DNA of 64,000 bases from Albibacterium sp963696875 (lineage in GTDB: Bacteria; Bacteroidota; Bacteroidia; Sphingobacteriales; Sphingobacteriaceae), in NCBI GenBank assembly GCA_963696875.1, contig CAVOLQ010000001.1, positions 62,001 to 126,000 on the forward strand, read 5' to 3'. Position 1 is the stretch's first letter, and each line of letters begins with the position of its first letter. A model generated the notes under the pieces. The model had not been told where the DNA came from. It saw only the letters and a list, made by a program, of their open reading frames with translations, and ran no database searches. Positions 1-9,538 of this stretch are shown one piece after another. The position numbers and the translations under genes were made by a program.

Positions 1-1338
1 GTAAACCTGGGCTTAGCACAGCGGAACAACAAACGGAAGCGCTTGCTTTATTAGACTTTCTAAAGGACAATAATTTCAATGCTGTTATTTTTCAAGTAAG
101 GCCTCAAGCGGATGCGCTTTACAACAGCGAATTGGAGCCGTGGTCCTATTTTCTTACTGGTAAACAAGGGCAGGCCCCAGTTCCGATACTATGATCCTCT
201 TGAATTTTGGGTTGATGAGGCTCATGACCGCGGTTTAGAATTGCATGTTTGGTTAAACCCTTACCGTGCTCACCACGTTAGCGCTGGAGAAGTTGAGTCG
301 GCTTCCATAATCCACAAGATGTCGAATTCAGTTGTCAAATTAAAGGAAGGGTATTGGTGGTTCGATCCGTCAAAGAAGACCACTCAAGACCATTCGGCTG
401 CGGTCGTAATGGATTTGGTGAAAAGATATGATATTGACGGCGTGCATTTTGATGATTATTTTTATCCATATGAATCTTATAATGGTGGTGACGATTTTCC
501 AGATGATGATAGTTGGGCGGCATATACAAAGAGCGGCGGAAAACTTTCTAGAGGAGATTGGCGTAGAGAAAGCGTTAACCAGTTTATTGAACGCTTATAT
601 AACGAAATTAAAGCAGAGAAAAAGCATGTCAAATTTGGCTTAAGTCCGTTTGGCATTTGGAGGCCAGGTTTCCCGAGTTCAATTGCAGGCATGGACCAAT
701 ATGATAAATTATATGCGGATGCAAAGCTATGGTTGAATAAAGGGTGGATTGATTATTTTTCACCTCAGCTATATTGGCCAATTAGTCAGATACCACAAAG
801 CTTTCCAGTATTATTGGATTGGTGGGAAAAGGAAAACCACCATAAACGGCATTTATGGCCGGGCCTAAATGTCGGTCGCGGTGGAGATGATCGAAACTTG
901 GATGAAATTGTTAATCAACTAATGATCACTAGGGTAATGTTGCCAAACAGTCCGGGGGCAATACATTGGAGCATTTCGCCACTAGTGAAATACAATAAGC
1001 TATCGGAAGGACTATTTAAGGGGCCCTATAAAGCACAGGCATTAATACCTGCAAGTCCTTGGTTAGGAGGAAGTAAGTTGGCTTCTCCAGAAATATTGTC
1101 CCGTAAAAGTGAGAGTCAATTGAAATTGAGTTGGGAGTATCCAGAAAATGAAGCTTTTAAGAGTATAGTGCATTACAGATATGGTACACAGTGGCATTAT
1201 AGAATCATGGGTAAAAAGGATCTTTCTATGTCTCTAGATATGCAAAACAAAGAAAATGGCGTTGAGCTTCTGGAAGTCGAATTTGCCTATATTGACCGAT
1301 TTGGCAATGAAAGCTTGCGTCAGAAAATTAATTTTTAA
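1..1338 (+). CDS. GHL10-family glycoside hydrolase (DUF187-like), 5' end outside window, one-base frameshift near 186
   Basis: Glycosyl hydrolase-like 10 (TIM-barrel) protein, expected to act on polysaccharide outside the inner membrane. Bases 3-185 read in one frame and give a typical family start (FQVRPQADALY, then ELEPWSYFLTG) ending at a stop at 192. From 187 another frame continues with YYDPLEFW, HVWLNPYRAHH, GVHFDDYFYP, FGLSPFGIWRPG and DYFSPQLYWP. Dropping one base at about 186 restores an unbroken GHL10 domain, so the ATG at 112 is not the start. The C-terminal part after about base 1070 looks like a beta-sandwich tail. The shift is either a real mutation or a sequence error. It lies 46 bases before the amidase gene, fitting a peptidoglycan-degradation role by context; the substrate is inferred, not seen. 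Confidence 0.85.
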
Positions 1339-1384
1339 ATTCCTATTCCAGCCTTACAAAAATACTATCTAATTAGATTTACCC

Positions 1385-2551
1385 ATGAAGCAGACATTAA
1401 CCTTTATTTTACTTTTAAACTTTACTTTTCTATTTGCACAAGAAGTACCGCCATTGTATATATATGGTAAAACCGATGGATCCTTACCTTACTTGGAATA
1501 TGGTCAAGGCCAGGATAGGCTAGGCGGGGCAAAAATGACCTTCCTCGATACGGCGATTACCATGCAAGTATTGGACAGCATAGGAAGTAGGTATATGGTT
1601 CGTTTATCACAAAATCACGAGGCCTTCATTCCGAAAAGCAACCTAAAATTCGTTTATAACTATTCACCCAAAGCATATTACCTAACGGAATCATGGTCGG
1701 TGTATGGCGATAATGCTTTCGATTACGTAAGGATAGGATTACCTGCCAGGCTTCCTTATCGGAGTATTCAACAAATAAACCCATCCCGTATTGTTGTTGA
1801 TATTTTTGGTGCGGTAAACAATACCAATTGGATTACACAGCTGCGTTCGGCAAAGGAAATTAAGAACGTATTTCATGAGCAGATTGAGGACGATGTGTTT
1901 AGGGTCGTTATTGAGCTAAAACATTCTCAACATTGGGGTTATTCCATTTCTTATGTAAATAACTCACTTGTTGTTCGAGTAAAGCGTCAGCCGGATCGAT
2001 TGCGAATCAAGGATATCAAGATTGCAATTGATGCTGGGCATGGCGGATCAGCAATAGGTGCCGTAGGAGGTACTATGGGTATCCAAGAAAAAGATTATGC
2101 ATTGATTTTTGCAAAGGAACTGGAGAAGTTATTGAATAAAAAGGGAGCAAAGACTTTCATGACTAGAAGCGAGGATGTGGATGTGCAAATGACGGATCGA
2201 ATAAAGATGCTTCAGGAAGAGGATCCTACCTTATTAATTAGTTTGCACCTCAATTCTTCTTCTAATAAAAATGCAAAAGGCACTAGCACCTACTACCGTC
2301 ATATTGGCTTTCGCCCTTTGACAGAGTCGATATTAAAGAGGATGCTAGACCTAAACTTAAATGAGTTTGGCAATATTGGCAGTTTTAATTTTTCACTTAG
2401 TGGGCCTACCGAATACCCAAACTGCTTGGTCGAGATTGCATTTGTAAGTAACGAGGAAGATGAAAAACGGATTATGGATCCAAAATTCCATAAGCAGGTC
2501 GCGAAACAGGTATATAAAGGCATCAAAGATTGGTTGAAAGAAAATAGATAA
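1385..2551 (+). CDS. N-acetylmuramoyl-L-alanine amidase (Amidase_3), secreted
   Basis: Zinc amidase that cuts the bond between MurNAc and L-Ala of peptidoglycan in the periplasm. The first 19 residues (MKQTLTFILLL...FAQ) form a signal peptide. Residues about 25-200 are an N-terminal beta-rich region of SH3/AMIN type, and the Amidase_3 domain occupies about 210-385. The expected ligands are visible: His in DAGHGG (about 219), Glu in GIQEKDYAL, His in SLHLNS, and the catalytic Glu in LVEIAFVSNEED. Length (388) is normal. It lies between a GHL10 hydrolase and a SusC/SusD pair, so it may serve muropeptide scavenging rather than cell division, although a housekeeping role cannot be excluded. Confidence 0.93.
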   Translation: MKQTLTFILLLNFTFLFAQEVPPLYIYGKTDGSLPYLEYGQGQDRLGGAKMTFLDTAITMQVLDSIGSRYMVRLSQNHEAFIPKSNLKFVYNYSPKAYYLTESWSVYGDNAFDYVRIGLPARLPYRSIQQINPSRIVVDIFGAVNNTNWITQLRSAKEIKNVFHEQIEDDVFRVVIELKHSQHWGYSISYVNNSLVVRVKRQPDRLRIKDIKIAIDAGHGGSAIGAVGGTMGIQEKDYALIFAKELEKLLNKKGAKTFMTRSEDVDVQMTDRIKMLQEEDPTLLISLHLNSSSNKNAKGTSTYYRHIGFRPLTESILKRMLDLNLNEFGNIGSFNFSLSGPTEYPNCLVEIAFVSNEEDEKRIMDPKFHKQVAKQVYKGIKDWLKENR

Positions 2552-2722
2552 TGTAATGCTTGTTTGCGATTTCTCGCATGTTTACTATTGACTGTTTTAT
2601 GAGATTGTCTATATAAGTAGTATTGGTTCAGGCTAATATAGATTTTCTATTTTTATTTTTTGCGGTTATGTAATGTTTTCAATAGAATGTTGCAAAATTA
2701 TGCACGATTTGATTTTTTTAAT

Positions 2723-2730
2723 TATGTTTG
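2723..2730 (+). promoter_or_regulatory. Candidate Bacteroidota -7 element before susC-like gene
   Basis: TATGTTTG matches the TAnnTTTG -7 consensus exactly and lies in the 290-base gap before the SusC-like gene, giving a leader of about 105 bases. A well-spaced TTTG -33 element is not obvious (TTTG at 2708-2711 is too close). The rest of the 2552-2841 gap shows no gene. Confidence 0.35.
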
Positions 2731-2841
2731 GAAAAACTAATAGAATAATATGAAGGAAATCCCACTAGTACAAGGACATCTATTACGATGTTTTCAAAGA
2801 ATTAATGTTTTTAGGTTAAATTTTTAAATAAGAGTTCAGAT

Positions 2842-5800
2842 ATGAAGAAAATTTTACTCCTGTTGGCGGTACTTGTTAGTTTTGGAACAAGTACAATTTA
2901 TGCCCAGCAGAAATCAGTTACTGGAAAAGTTACTGATGCGAGCGATAATCTACCCTTGCCTGGGGTTACAGTTTATGTAAAAGGCAACAACCTGCAATCT
3001 GCACAGACTAATGTACAAGGTGATTATACGATTAACGTAAATACCGGTGATGTATTAGTTTTTCAATTTATTGGAATGGAGAATGCAGAAAGAACTGTAG
3101 GAAGTTCCAATACCATTAATGTAGCCTTACAAGTTTCTTCCCAAAACCTTGAAGAAGTGGTAGTAGTAGGTTACGGTACGCAGAAGAAAGGAAATTTAAC
3201 TGGAGCGGTCTCTTCCATTAGTGTGAAGGAAAATCTTGAGAGTCGACCTATTGCAGACGTTGGACGTGCAATTCAGGGAACTACTCCAGGACTTAGCGTT
3301 ACCATACCTAGTGGTGAGGTCGGAACCGATCCTACTATTAGAATTAGGGGTGCTATTTCTTCCGTAAAAGGTAACAGCAGTCCTTTAATATTATTGGATA
3401 ACGTTGAAATACCAAGTATTCAGTACGTAAATCCAGATGATATCGAGTCCATTACAGTTTTAAAGGACGCAGCGGCATCTTCTATTTATGGTGCTAAAGC
3501 AGCTTTTGGAGTTATTTTAATTACCAGCAAAACGGGTACTACAACAGAAAAAGTAAACGTAAATTATTCAAATAACTTTTCTTTCCAGAATCCATTTAAA
3601 AGATTCGAAATGGGTCGTGTAGATGCTTTGAAGTACACGATGGATGCTCTTGACAGAGTTAATACACCAGAAACAGGTGCATTCTACAAAGTTACTAGAG
3701 AAAGCTATGAAAGATCTGTAGAATGGGATAAAAAGTACGGCTCAACTATAGGTGCGAATGATCCTACTGTCTATGGTCGTGACTGGTATGTAGATCCAGG
3801 ATCTCCTACAAAAAAGTACGGTGTGCGTACCTATGACCCGTATGAGTATATGATTAGAGAGTGGGCACCTACTCAGTCTCATAACATATCGTTAAACGGT
3901 AATGTGAATAAAACCAGGTATACCGCATCTTTTGGTGCATTAGACCAAAGCGGTATGTTGAAACCAGGGAATTCAGATAACTTTACTAGGTACAATGCAG
4001 CATTACGCGTTAGTACAGAATTGAATAAATACGTAACCATGCGTGGAGGCGCGATGTTCGCGCAACGCAATAAAGTGTATCCTTACGCTACAAACTCTAC
4101 TACTGCAGATCCATGGTTATACATGTACAGATGGAGCTCGTTGTATCCGATGGGATATGATGAAAATAACAACCCTATCCGTAGTCCATGGAGTGAAAAT
4201 ATGGCAGCGAATGATGCCAGCATGTTGAGAAACTATATCAATTTAAATGCTGGTGCGACGTTCAATTTGAACAGTAACTGGAAAGTGGATGTTGATTATA
4301 ACTTCACTAATGAAGACTATAGCTGGAGAAGGAATGGTACAAGACATACAGCGGCTGATTCGTGGGTAGCAGCTAAGCCGCGCTTTGATGCTAGTGGCAA
4401 TCCTGTTTATGTCAATAATGATGGTCAAGTTGTATCTGCTACAGATCCAGGCGCAATGTTAGCCTATGATTTATCAAACAATACCTATACAGCGAATGGT
4501 GCTGCTCAAGATCACATCTATCAGCGCTCTCAAAACGAATACAGACATACTGTAAACGCTTTTACTACCTATGAACTAAACCTGAATGATAATCACGATT
4601 TTAAGTTTATTGCGGGATTAAATAGGGTTGCCTTCAACGGGCAGTATCATTGGGCGCAACGTGCCGATTTAATTGACATTACCAATCCTCAGTTTGATTT
4701 AGCTGTAGGAGACGTTACCGGTAGTGGTGGTGAAAATTGGGATTCTCAATTGGGATATTTCGGGCGTGTGAATTATGCTTTCAAAAATAGATACCTATTT
4801 GAAGGTAATTTACGCTACGATGGTTCTTCTAAGTTTCCAACTGAATTGCAGTGGAGGTGGTTCCCTTCGTTTTCTGCTGGCTGGGTAGCTAGTGAGGAAA
4901 GCTTTTTGGAGTGGACTAAACCTGTATTGAGCAATTTGAAATTTAGAGGATCTTGGGGTACCATTGGTAACCAAACCGTTCCTTCAGATTTATATATTGC
5001 TAATATGACTGCTAGTCAGACGAATTGGTTGGTAAACGGAAACCGAACTAACTCTGTAGGAAGCCCTAAACTGAATGTACCGTATGTAACTTGGGAAGAT
5101 ATTGAATCCCTAGATTTAGGAGTGGATGCTCGTTTCTTCAGCAGTAAACTAGGTGTTAGTTTTGATTGGTACCAAAAGAAAACAAATAACATGTTTGCTC
5201 CTTTAGAAGGAACAACTTGGACTATTGGATCTGATGCTCCACTGGGTAACTTTGGAACCTTGACCACAAAAGGTATCGAGTTGGCTGTAGACTTTAACCA
5301 TCGTTTTGAAAATGGTTTAGGGATCAATTTGAGAGCTAACATTGATGATTCTAAATCAAGATTCAGTGGTTATACATCGCAAAGAACTACAGGTGTGAAT
5401 TATGATGGACGTGTTTACGGTGATATCTGGGGATACGAAACTGACCGCCTATACCAATACAGCGATTTCGTATTGGACGGAAATGGACAGCCTCAATTAG
5501 TAAACCTTACTTCTGACATGACTAAGTATCACACCAGCGGTGGTGGAAAAGTTTATTTACAAAATGGGGATAGCCCAGTTTATCAGCCAAGATTTCAAAA
5601 TTCAACCAATTTCTATTTCGGTCCTGGTGACGTAAAGTTTAAGGATTTGAATGGCGATGGTGAAATTGACAATGGAGATGGAACAATTGATAATCCTGGA
5701 GACATGAAAATTATCGGTAACTCAACACCTCGTTACCAGTATGGTTTCAGATTGGCTGCTGATTACAAAGGGTTTGATATTTCTACCTTCTTCCAAGGTG

Positions 5801-6264
5801 TTGGTGCACGTAAGGTTTGGGGAGTTGGATTTTTAGCAATTCCAGGTTTCAACGTGGCGGACGGTGCAATGCCAGCATCATTTGTAAGAGATTATTGGAC
5901 TCCTGAAAACCAAGATGCATTTTACCCTGCGGCATTCAATAATGGCGGTGGTTTAAATTATAATAACATGCAGATTCAATCTCGTTATTTATTGGATATG
6001 TCTTATCTAAGGATTAAAAATATCACATTGGGATATACTATTCCAAAAAATATCTTAGATCGTGTTAAAATCAATAATTTAAGAGTTTATGCGTCCCTAG
6101 AGAACTTCTTTACTTGGGATAAGTTAAATGGTTTGCCAATTGATCCAGAAGAAGTTTCTGGGGTATCCATATTTAACTCAGATGATAATTATAACGGTGG
6201 CAGAACGGGTGTAGGTACACCAACTTTTAAAAGCGCATCTTTTGGTATTCAGTTGAATTTTTAA
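2842..6264 (+). CDS. SusC/RagA-family TonB-dependent outer-membrane transporter
   Basis: Outer-membrane barrel that imports oligomers using TonB energy, working with the SusD lipoprotein that follows 10 bases later. Signal peptide at 1-21 (ends IYAQ), carboxypeptidase-D regulatory-like domain at about 25-110, then the SusC signature EEVVVVGYGTQKKGNLTGA and a plug domain (to about 230), followed by a long beta-barrel ending in an aromatic-rich strand (SFGIQLNF). There is no N-terminal STN domain, so control by a FecR/ECF-sigma pair is not suggested, and no such regulator or hybrid two-component system is next to it. Length of 1140 residues is usual. Neighbours (amidase, NamZ, MurQ) suggest muropeptides or MurNAc-containing glycans as cargo; this is inference. 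Confidence 0.95.
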   Translation: MKKILLLLAVLVSFGTSTIYAQQKSVTGKVTDASDNLPLPGVTVYVKGNNLQSAQTNVQGDYTINVNTGDVLVFQFIGMENAERTVGSSNTINVALQVSSQNLEEVVVVGYGTQKKGNLTGAVSSISVKENLESRPIADVGRAIQGTTPGLSVTIPSGEVGTDPTIRIRGAISSVKGNSSPLILLDNVEIPSIQYVNPDDIESITVLKDAAASSIYGAKAAFGVILITSKTGTTTEKVNVNYSNNFSFQNPFKRFEMGRVDALKYTMDALDRVNTPETGAFYKVTRESYERSVEWDKKYGSTIGANDPTVYGRDWYVDPGSPTKKYGVRTYDPYEYMIREWAPTQSHNISLNGNVNKTRYTASFGALDQSGMLKPGNSDNFTRYNAALRVSTELNKYVTMRGGAMFAQRNKVYPYATNSTTADPWLYMYRWSSLYPMGYDENNNPIRSPWSENMAANDASMLRNYINLNAGATFNLNSNWKVDVDYNFTNEDYSWRRNGTRHTAADSWVAAKPRFDASGNPVYVNNDGQVVSATDPGAMLAYDLSNNTYTANGAAQDHIYQRSQNEYRHTVNAFTTYELNLNDNHDFKFIAGLNRVAFNGQYHWAQRADLIDITNPQFDLAVGDVTGSGGENWDSQLGYFGRVNYAFKNRYLFEGNLRYDGSSKFPTELQWRWFPSFSAGWVASEESFLEWTKPVLSNLKFRGSWGTIGNQTVPSDLYIANMTASQTNWLVNGNRTNSVGSPKLNVPYVTWEDIESLDLGVDARFFSSKLGVSFDWYQKKTNNMFAPLEGTTWTIGSDAPLGNFGTLTTKGIELAVDFNHRFENGLGINLRANIDDSKSRFSGYTSQRTTGVNYDGRVYGDIWGYETDRLYQYSDFVLDGNGQPQLVNLTSDMTKYHTSGGGKVYLQNGDSPVYQPRFQNSTNFYFGPGDVKFKDLNGDGEIDNGDGTIDNPGDMKIIGNSTPRYQYGFRLAADYKGFDISTFFQGVGARKVWGVGFLAIPGFNVADGAMPASFVRDYWTPENQDAFYPAAFNNGGGLNYNNMQIQSRYLLDMSYLRIKNITLGYTIPKNILDRVKINNLRVYASLENFFTWDKLNGLPIDPEEVSGVSIFNSDDNYNGGRTGVGTPTFKSASFGIQLNF

Positions 6265-6274
6265 GTTTTGAAAA

Positions 6275-8116
6275 ATGAGATTTAATAAAAATATATTATA
6301 TATACTTCTTGCAACGGCTAGTTTTCTAGCTAGTTGTAAGAAAGACGTCTTAGAAAGACCTGAGAAAACTAAGGTAATAGACTCAGAATTTTGGAGAAAT
6401 GAAGGAGACGTGAAGTTGTACGCCAACGATTTTTATACTAATTATTTCGTAGGATACAATTCCGGATTTGGTGTAGCATACACTCCGTTAAGGGGCTACA
6501 CTATGGCAGATGACTTCACTTCTGAAGGCACTCAGTCGGGGTTTGAAACAACCGTACCTACAACAAGAGGGGCAAATACGCTAACTCCTGCTGTCTTATC
6601 GGCACAATATGGGGGTGGTCCAACTTGGAACTTTTATTGGGTTCGTAAAGCCAATATAATGGTTGATCGAGTTGAGAATCAAGCTAAGCCAAACTTGTCT
6701 GAAGAGGGATACAACCACTGGATGTCAGTAGGAAAGTTCTTCAGGGGTTATGAGTATCACCGTCTAGTAAGTGTTTTCGGAGATGTACCTTATTACGATG
6801 CTCCAGTTGATCCTACTGATGAAGCTAGTATGTACAAAGACCGTACGCCAAGAGGTGAAGTTATGGACAAAGTATATGAAGACTTTCAGTTTGTTTTGGC
6901 AAATATGCGTTTGGACGATGGTGCCCAATATTTGAATCGCTATGTTGCAGCATCTTTAATTTCAAACATGATGTTGTTCGAAGGTTCTTGGCAGCATTAC
7001 CATGGTTTAGACGCAGAGCGAGCTAAGAAGTATTTGCAATTAGCAGTAGAGGCTTCTCAATTGGTTATGAACAGTGGTAAATGGAACTTTACTAGCGATT
7101 TTAAAAGCTTATTTGCTTCTGATAATTTAGCAAATAACAAAGAGGTTATTTTCTATAGATCTTATGATGATGCTAAGAAAATTACCCACCATATTGGATC
7201 CTATAGCAATGGTACCGAAGGGCAACCAACTGCAGCGAATCTTGACCTTTTGAAAGCCTTTATCTTAACTGATGGACAGGTTTGGCAAAACTCTAGTATT
7301 GCAAATGCAGACAACTTTTCATTAAGTAACTTAGCTAAAACAAGGGACCCTCGTTTTGAAGCTACTTTTATGGATACCGTTAATACCGCTTCCGCTACTT
7401 TAGCGTATGCTCATAAATTTGCTGCAAGAGAAGCATTGACTTTTATTGGTAAGACTTATCCAGCAAAATGGACAAGTAATACGAATGTGAATGACGCTCC
7501 AGTTGTTAGACTTGCTGAGGTAGTATTGAATTGGATTGAAGCAAAGCAAATCCTAGCAGAAAACTTTGGTGGACCAGCTGTTAGTCAGGTTGATCTTGAC
7601 AATTCTATTAACGCAATCCGTGATCGTCCACTTGACGCAGAAGCAATTAGTAAAGGTGTTGAAAAAACTGCTCCATTGACTTTGGCAAATATTCCTAACG
7701 ATCCTAGCCGTGATGGAGACGTTTCACCTCTAATGTGGGAAATTCGTCGCGAAAGACGTATGGAATTCGTGTTTGAGTATGCACGTATTAATGACATCAG
7801 ACGTTGGAAGAAGCTAAATTATATGAATTTTGTTGATGCGGATTATCAATTAGGCCCTTGGATAAATGTAAAAAAAGAGCTTCCTAATAGATTATCAGCA
7901 GCTTATGTAAATGTTTTGAAAGTGAAAAATGCTAATGGGCAGATAATTACTTATGACGGTAAGAATGGTGACGCATTGGTCGGTTATTATGTAATACCAA
8001 GATTTGCGAACCGCGTTGCGTTTACAGACAGATCTTATTTAGCACCTGTTGGCCTAAACCAGGTACAGCAATACGCTGAATTAGGATATACTTTAACACA
8101 GACGAAGGGCTGGTAA
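6275..8116 (+). CDS. SusD/RagB-family glycan-binding lipoprotein
   Basis: Surface lipoprotein that closes over the SusC channel and captures the substrate. The lipobox FLASC puts the lipidated Cys at residue 21, and the following KKD is typical of Bacteroidota surface-exported lipoproteins. An N-terminal SusD-like TPR region (FRGYEYHRLVSVFGDVPYY, about 150-175) is followed by the RagB/SusD C-terminal domain with WEIRRERRMEF at about 490 and the usual tail near residue 600. Length 613 is typical. It is coupled to the SusC gene. The stop codon is followed within 30 bases by a hairpin-forming stretch that may reduce read-through into the next gene. Confidence 0.95.
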   Translation: MRFNKNILYILLATASFLASCKKDVLERPEKTKVIDSEFWRNEGDVKLYANDFYTNYFVGYNSGFGVAYTPLRGYTMADDFTSEGTQSGFETTVPTTRGANTLTPAVLSAQYGGGPTWNFYWVRKANIMVDRVENQAKPNLSEEGYNHWMSVGKFFRGYEYHRLVSVFGDVPYYDAPVDPTDEASMYKDRTPRGEVMDKVYEDFQFVLANMRLDDGAQYLNRYVAASLISNMMLFEGSWQHYHGLDAERAKKYLQLAVEASQLVMNSGKWNFTSDFKSLFASDNLANNKEVIFYRSYDDAKKITHHIGSYSNGTEGQPTAANLDLLKAFILTDGQVWQNSSIANADNFSLSNLAKTRDPRFEATFMDTVNTASATLAYAHKFAAREALTFIGKTYPAKWTSNTNVNDAPVVRLAEVVLNWIEAKQILAENFGGPAVSQVDLDNSINAIRDRPLDAEAISKGVEKTAPLTLANIPNDPSRDGDVSPLMWEIRRERRMEFVFEYARINDIRRWKKLNYMNFVDADYQLGPWINVKKELPNRLSAAYVNVLKVKNANGQIITYDGKNGDALVGYYVIPRFANRVAFTDRSYLAPVGLNQVQQYAELGYTLTQTKGW

Positions 8117-8145
8117 ATTTTAATTATAAACCGTAAATTTGAATG

Positions 8146-8175
8146 AACACCAGGGAAATTTATCTCTGGTGTTTT
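8146..8175 (+). terminator. Hairpin with T-run between susD-like gene and namZ
   Basis: AACACCAGGGA (8146-8156) pairs with TCTCTGGTGTT (8163-8173), an 11-base stem with one G-T pair and a 6-base loop, followed by T residues. It lies just after the SusD stop and before the NamZ start at 8188. It looks like an intrinsic (possibly partial) terminator or an mRNA stabilising element. An ATG at 8143 lies at its foot and is rejected as a start. Confidence 0.6.
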
Positions 8176-8187
8176 CTACTGAATATG

Positions 8188-9402
8188 AAGAAATTATTAG
8201 TATTATCACTACTCGCGGGCACGCTTTTTCATGGATCTTGCATTTCTGCGTCAAATCAAACATCTGCCAAGGAGAAATCCACAAATACCTCTTCCGATTC
8301 GATTATTCCTGCTGCGGATCAGCTTGAAGCTTACTTACCACTTTTAGAAGGAAAGAAGGTGGGGATAATGGGTAATCAGACTTCCGTTGTTGGAGGTGAG
8401 CATATAGTCGATGTTCTTTTAAGAGAAGGTGTTGATGTGAAATTCGCTTTTGCTCCTGAGCATGGATTTCGTGGAGATATAGAAAGAGGTGAAAAAGTAA
8501 GCAATGACTTCGATGCGAAAACAGGAATTCCTTTGCATTCACTTTACGGCAAAAATGAAAAAGCAGATTCGATTGTTAACTCAGTTGATGTGATGATTTT
8601 CGATCTGCAAGATGTTGGTGCTCGTTTTTATACCTATATCAGCTCTATGCATCGTGTAATGCAATTGTGCGCTAATAATGGCAAAAAAATGATTGTTTTG
8701 GATCGTCCTAATCCAAACGGAGATCAAGTAGATGGTCCTGTTAGGAAAGATGACAAATTCAAATCGGATGTTAGTTTCCATAAAATAGCCATGATTCACG
8801 GTTTGACCGTTGGAGAACTGGCTCATATGATTAATGGCGAAGGTTGGTTAGAAAATGGTGTGCAATGTGATTTGACTGTTATTCCTGTGAAGAACTATGA
8901 CCATACCATGCAGTATGAATTACCGGTAATCCCATCTCCAAGCTTACCAAATCATACATCTATTCGCCTATATATGTCCTTATGCTTATTTGAAGGTACA
9001 GACATTAGTATTGGAAGAGGGACGGATTGGCCTTTTCAAGTTGTCGGTTATCCAGATCCTGTATTTGGAGAATTTACATTTACGCCAGGCACTAAGCCGG
9101 GAATGGCGGCACATGTAGAACAAAAAGGAAATTTATGCTATGGATTGGACTTGCGTAACGTTGATCCAGAAAGTTCAAAGTTTACCCTCAAATACTTACT
9201 TGATTTTTATAACAAAGCTGATTTTAAAGATACCTTTTTTGCAAGACCTGAATTCTTTGATAAGTTGGCAGGTACTGATGAATTGAGAAAACAAATCATT
9301 GCTGGAAAAACGGAACAGGAAATTCGCGAATCTTGGGCAGACGAATTAAGCGAGTATAAGGAAATGAGAAAAAAGTATTTGTTGTATACCGATTTCGAAT
9401 AA
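8188..9402 (+). CDS. namZ: Exo-beta-N-acetylmuramidase NamZ (DUF1343, GH171), lipoprotein
   Basis: Releases terminal MurNAc from the non-reducing end of peptidoglycan fragments. I start it at 8188, not at the in-frame ATG at 8143, because 8188 gives a clean lipoprotein signal (MKKLLVLSLLAG...GSC, Cys 19) and the upstream codons lie in a hairpin. Family marks: MGNQTS, PEHGFRGD (Glu near residue 91, the position expected for the key acid), TGIPLHSLYG, QDVGARFYTYI, VLDRPNPNG (about 172) and RGTDWPFQVVGYP. Length of 404 residues is normal. Known NamZ enzymes of Bacillus and oral Bacteroidota act on MurNAc-GlcNAc. Its place after SusC/SusD and upstream of MurQ is the strongest pointer to a MurNAc-scavenging locus. 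Confidence 0.92.
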   Translation, partial: KKLLVLSLLAGTLFHGSCISASNQTSAKEKSTNTSSDSIIPAADQLEAYLPLLEGKKVGIMGNQTSVVGGEHIVDVLLREGVDVKFAFAPEHGFRGDIERGEKVSNDFDAKTGIPLHSLYGKNEKADSIVNSVDVMIFDLQDVGARFYTYISSMHRVMQLCANNGKKMIVLDRPNPNGDQVDGPVRKDDKFKSDVSFHKIAMIHGLTVGELAHMINGEGWLENGVQCDLTVIPVKNYDHTMQYELPVIPSPSLPNHTSIRLYMSLCLFEGTDISIGRGTDWPFQVVGYPDPVFGEFTFTPGTKPGMAAHVEQKGNLCYGLDLRNVDPESSKFTLKYLLDFYNKADFKDTFFARPEFFDKLAGTDELRKQIIAGKTEQEIRESWADELSEYKEMRKKYLLYTDFE

Positions 9403-9423
9403 GAATAATTCAATTTTAACCAA

Positions 9424-9523
9424 ATGAACCTAGCGAAGCGATTTATTCACCACAGTTAAAGATTATAATTGTGGAGAGTAAATCACTCATGGTAGCTTCA
9501 TCACTTTTAATTTTTGTGATGAA
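9424..9523 (+). repeat. Palindromic intergenic element, copy 1 (second copy at 39582-39650)
   Basis: An imperfect palindrome centred near 9462: left arm from ATGAA (9424), inner arms CCACA/TGTGG (9450-9454 and 9470-9474), right arm ACTCATGGTAGCTTCATCAC (9485-9504). The right arm recurs with one change at 39630-39649. TTCATCAC (9497-9504) can also pair with GTGATGAA (9516-9523), so two hairpins compete. Both copies lie just before a gene for an exported enzyme. Confidence 0.6.
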
Positions 9524-9538
9524 CATAATCTTTTTAAA

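Noticed and set aside
112..114. ATG at 112 as the true GHL10 start
   Set aside because: Homology is continuous upstream in another frame to the left edge; residues 1-25 from this ATG do not match the family.
8143..8187. Upstream ATG for namZ
   Set aside because: It lies at the foot of a terminator-like hairpin and would put 15 extra residues before a clean lipoprotein signal.
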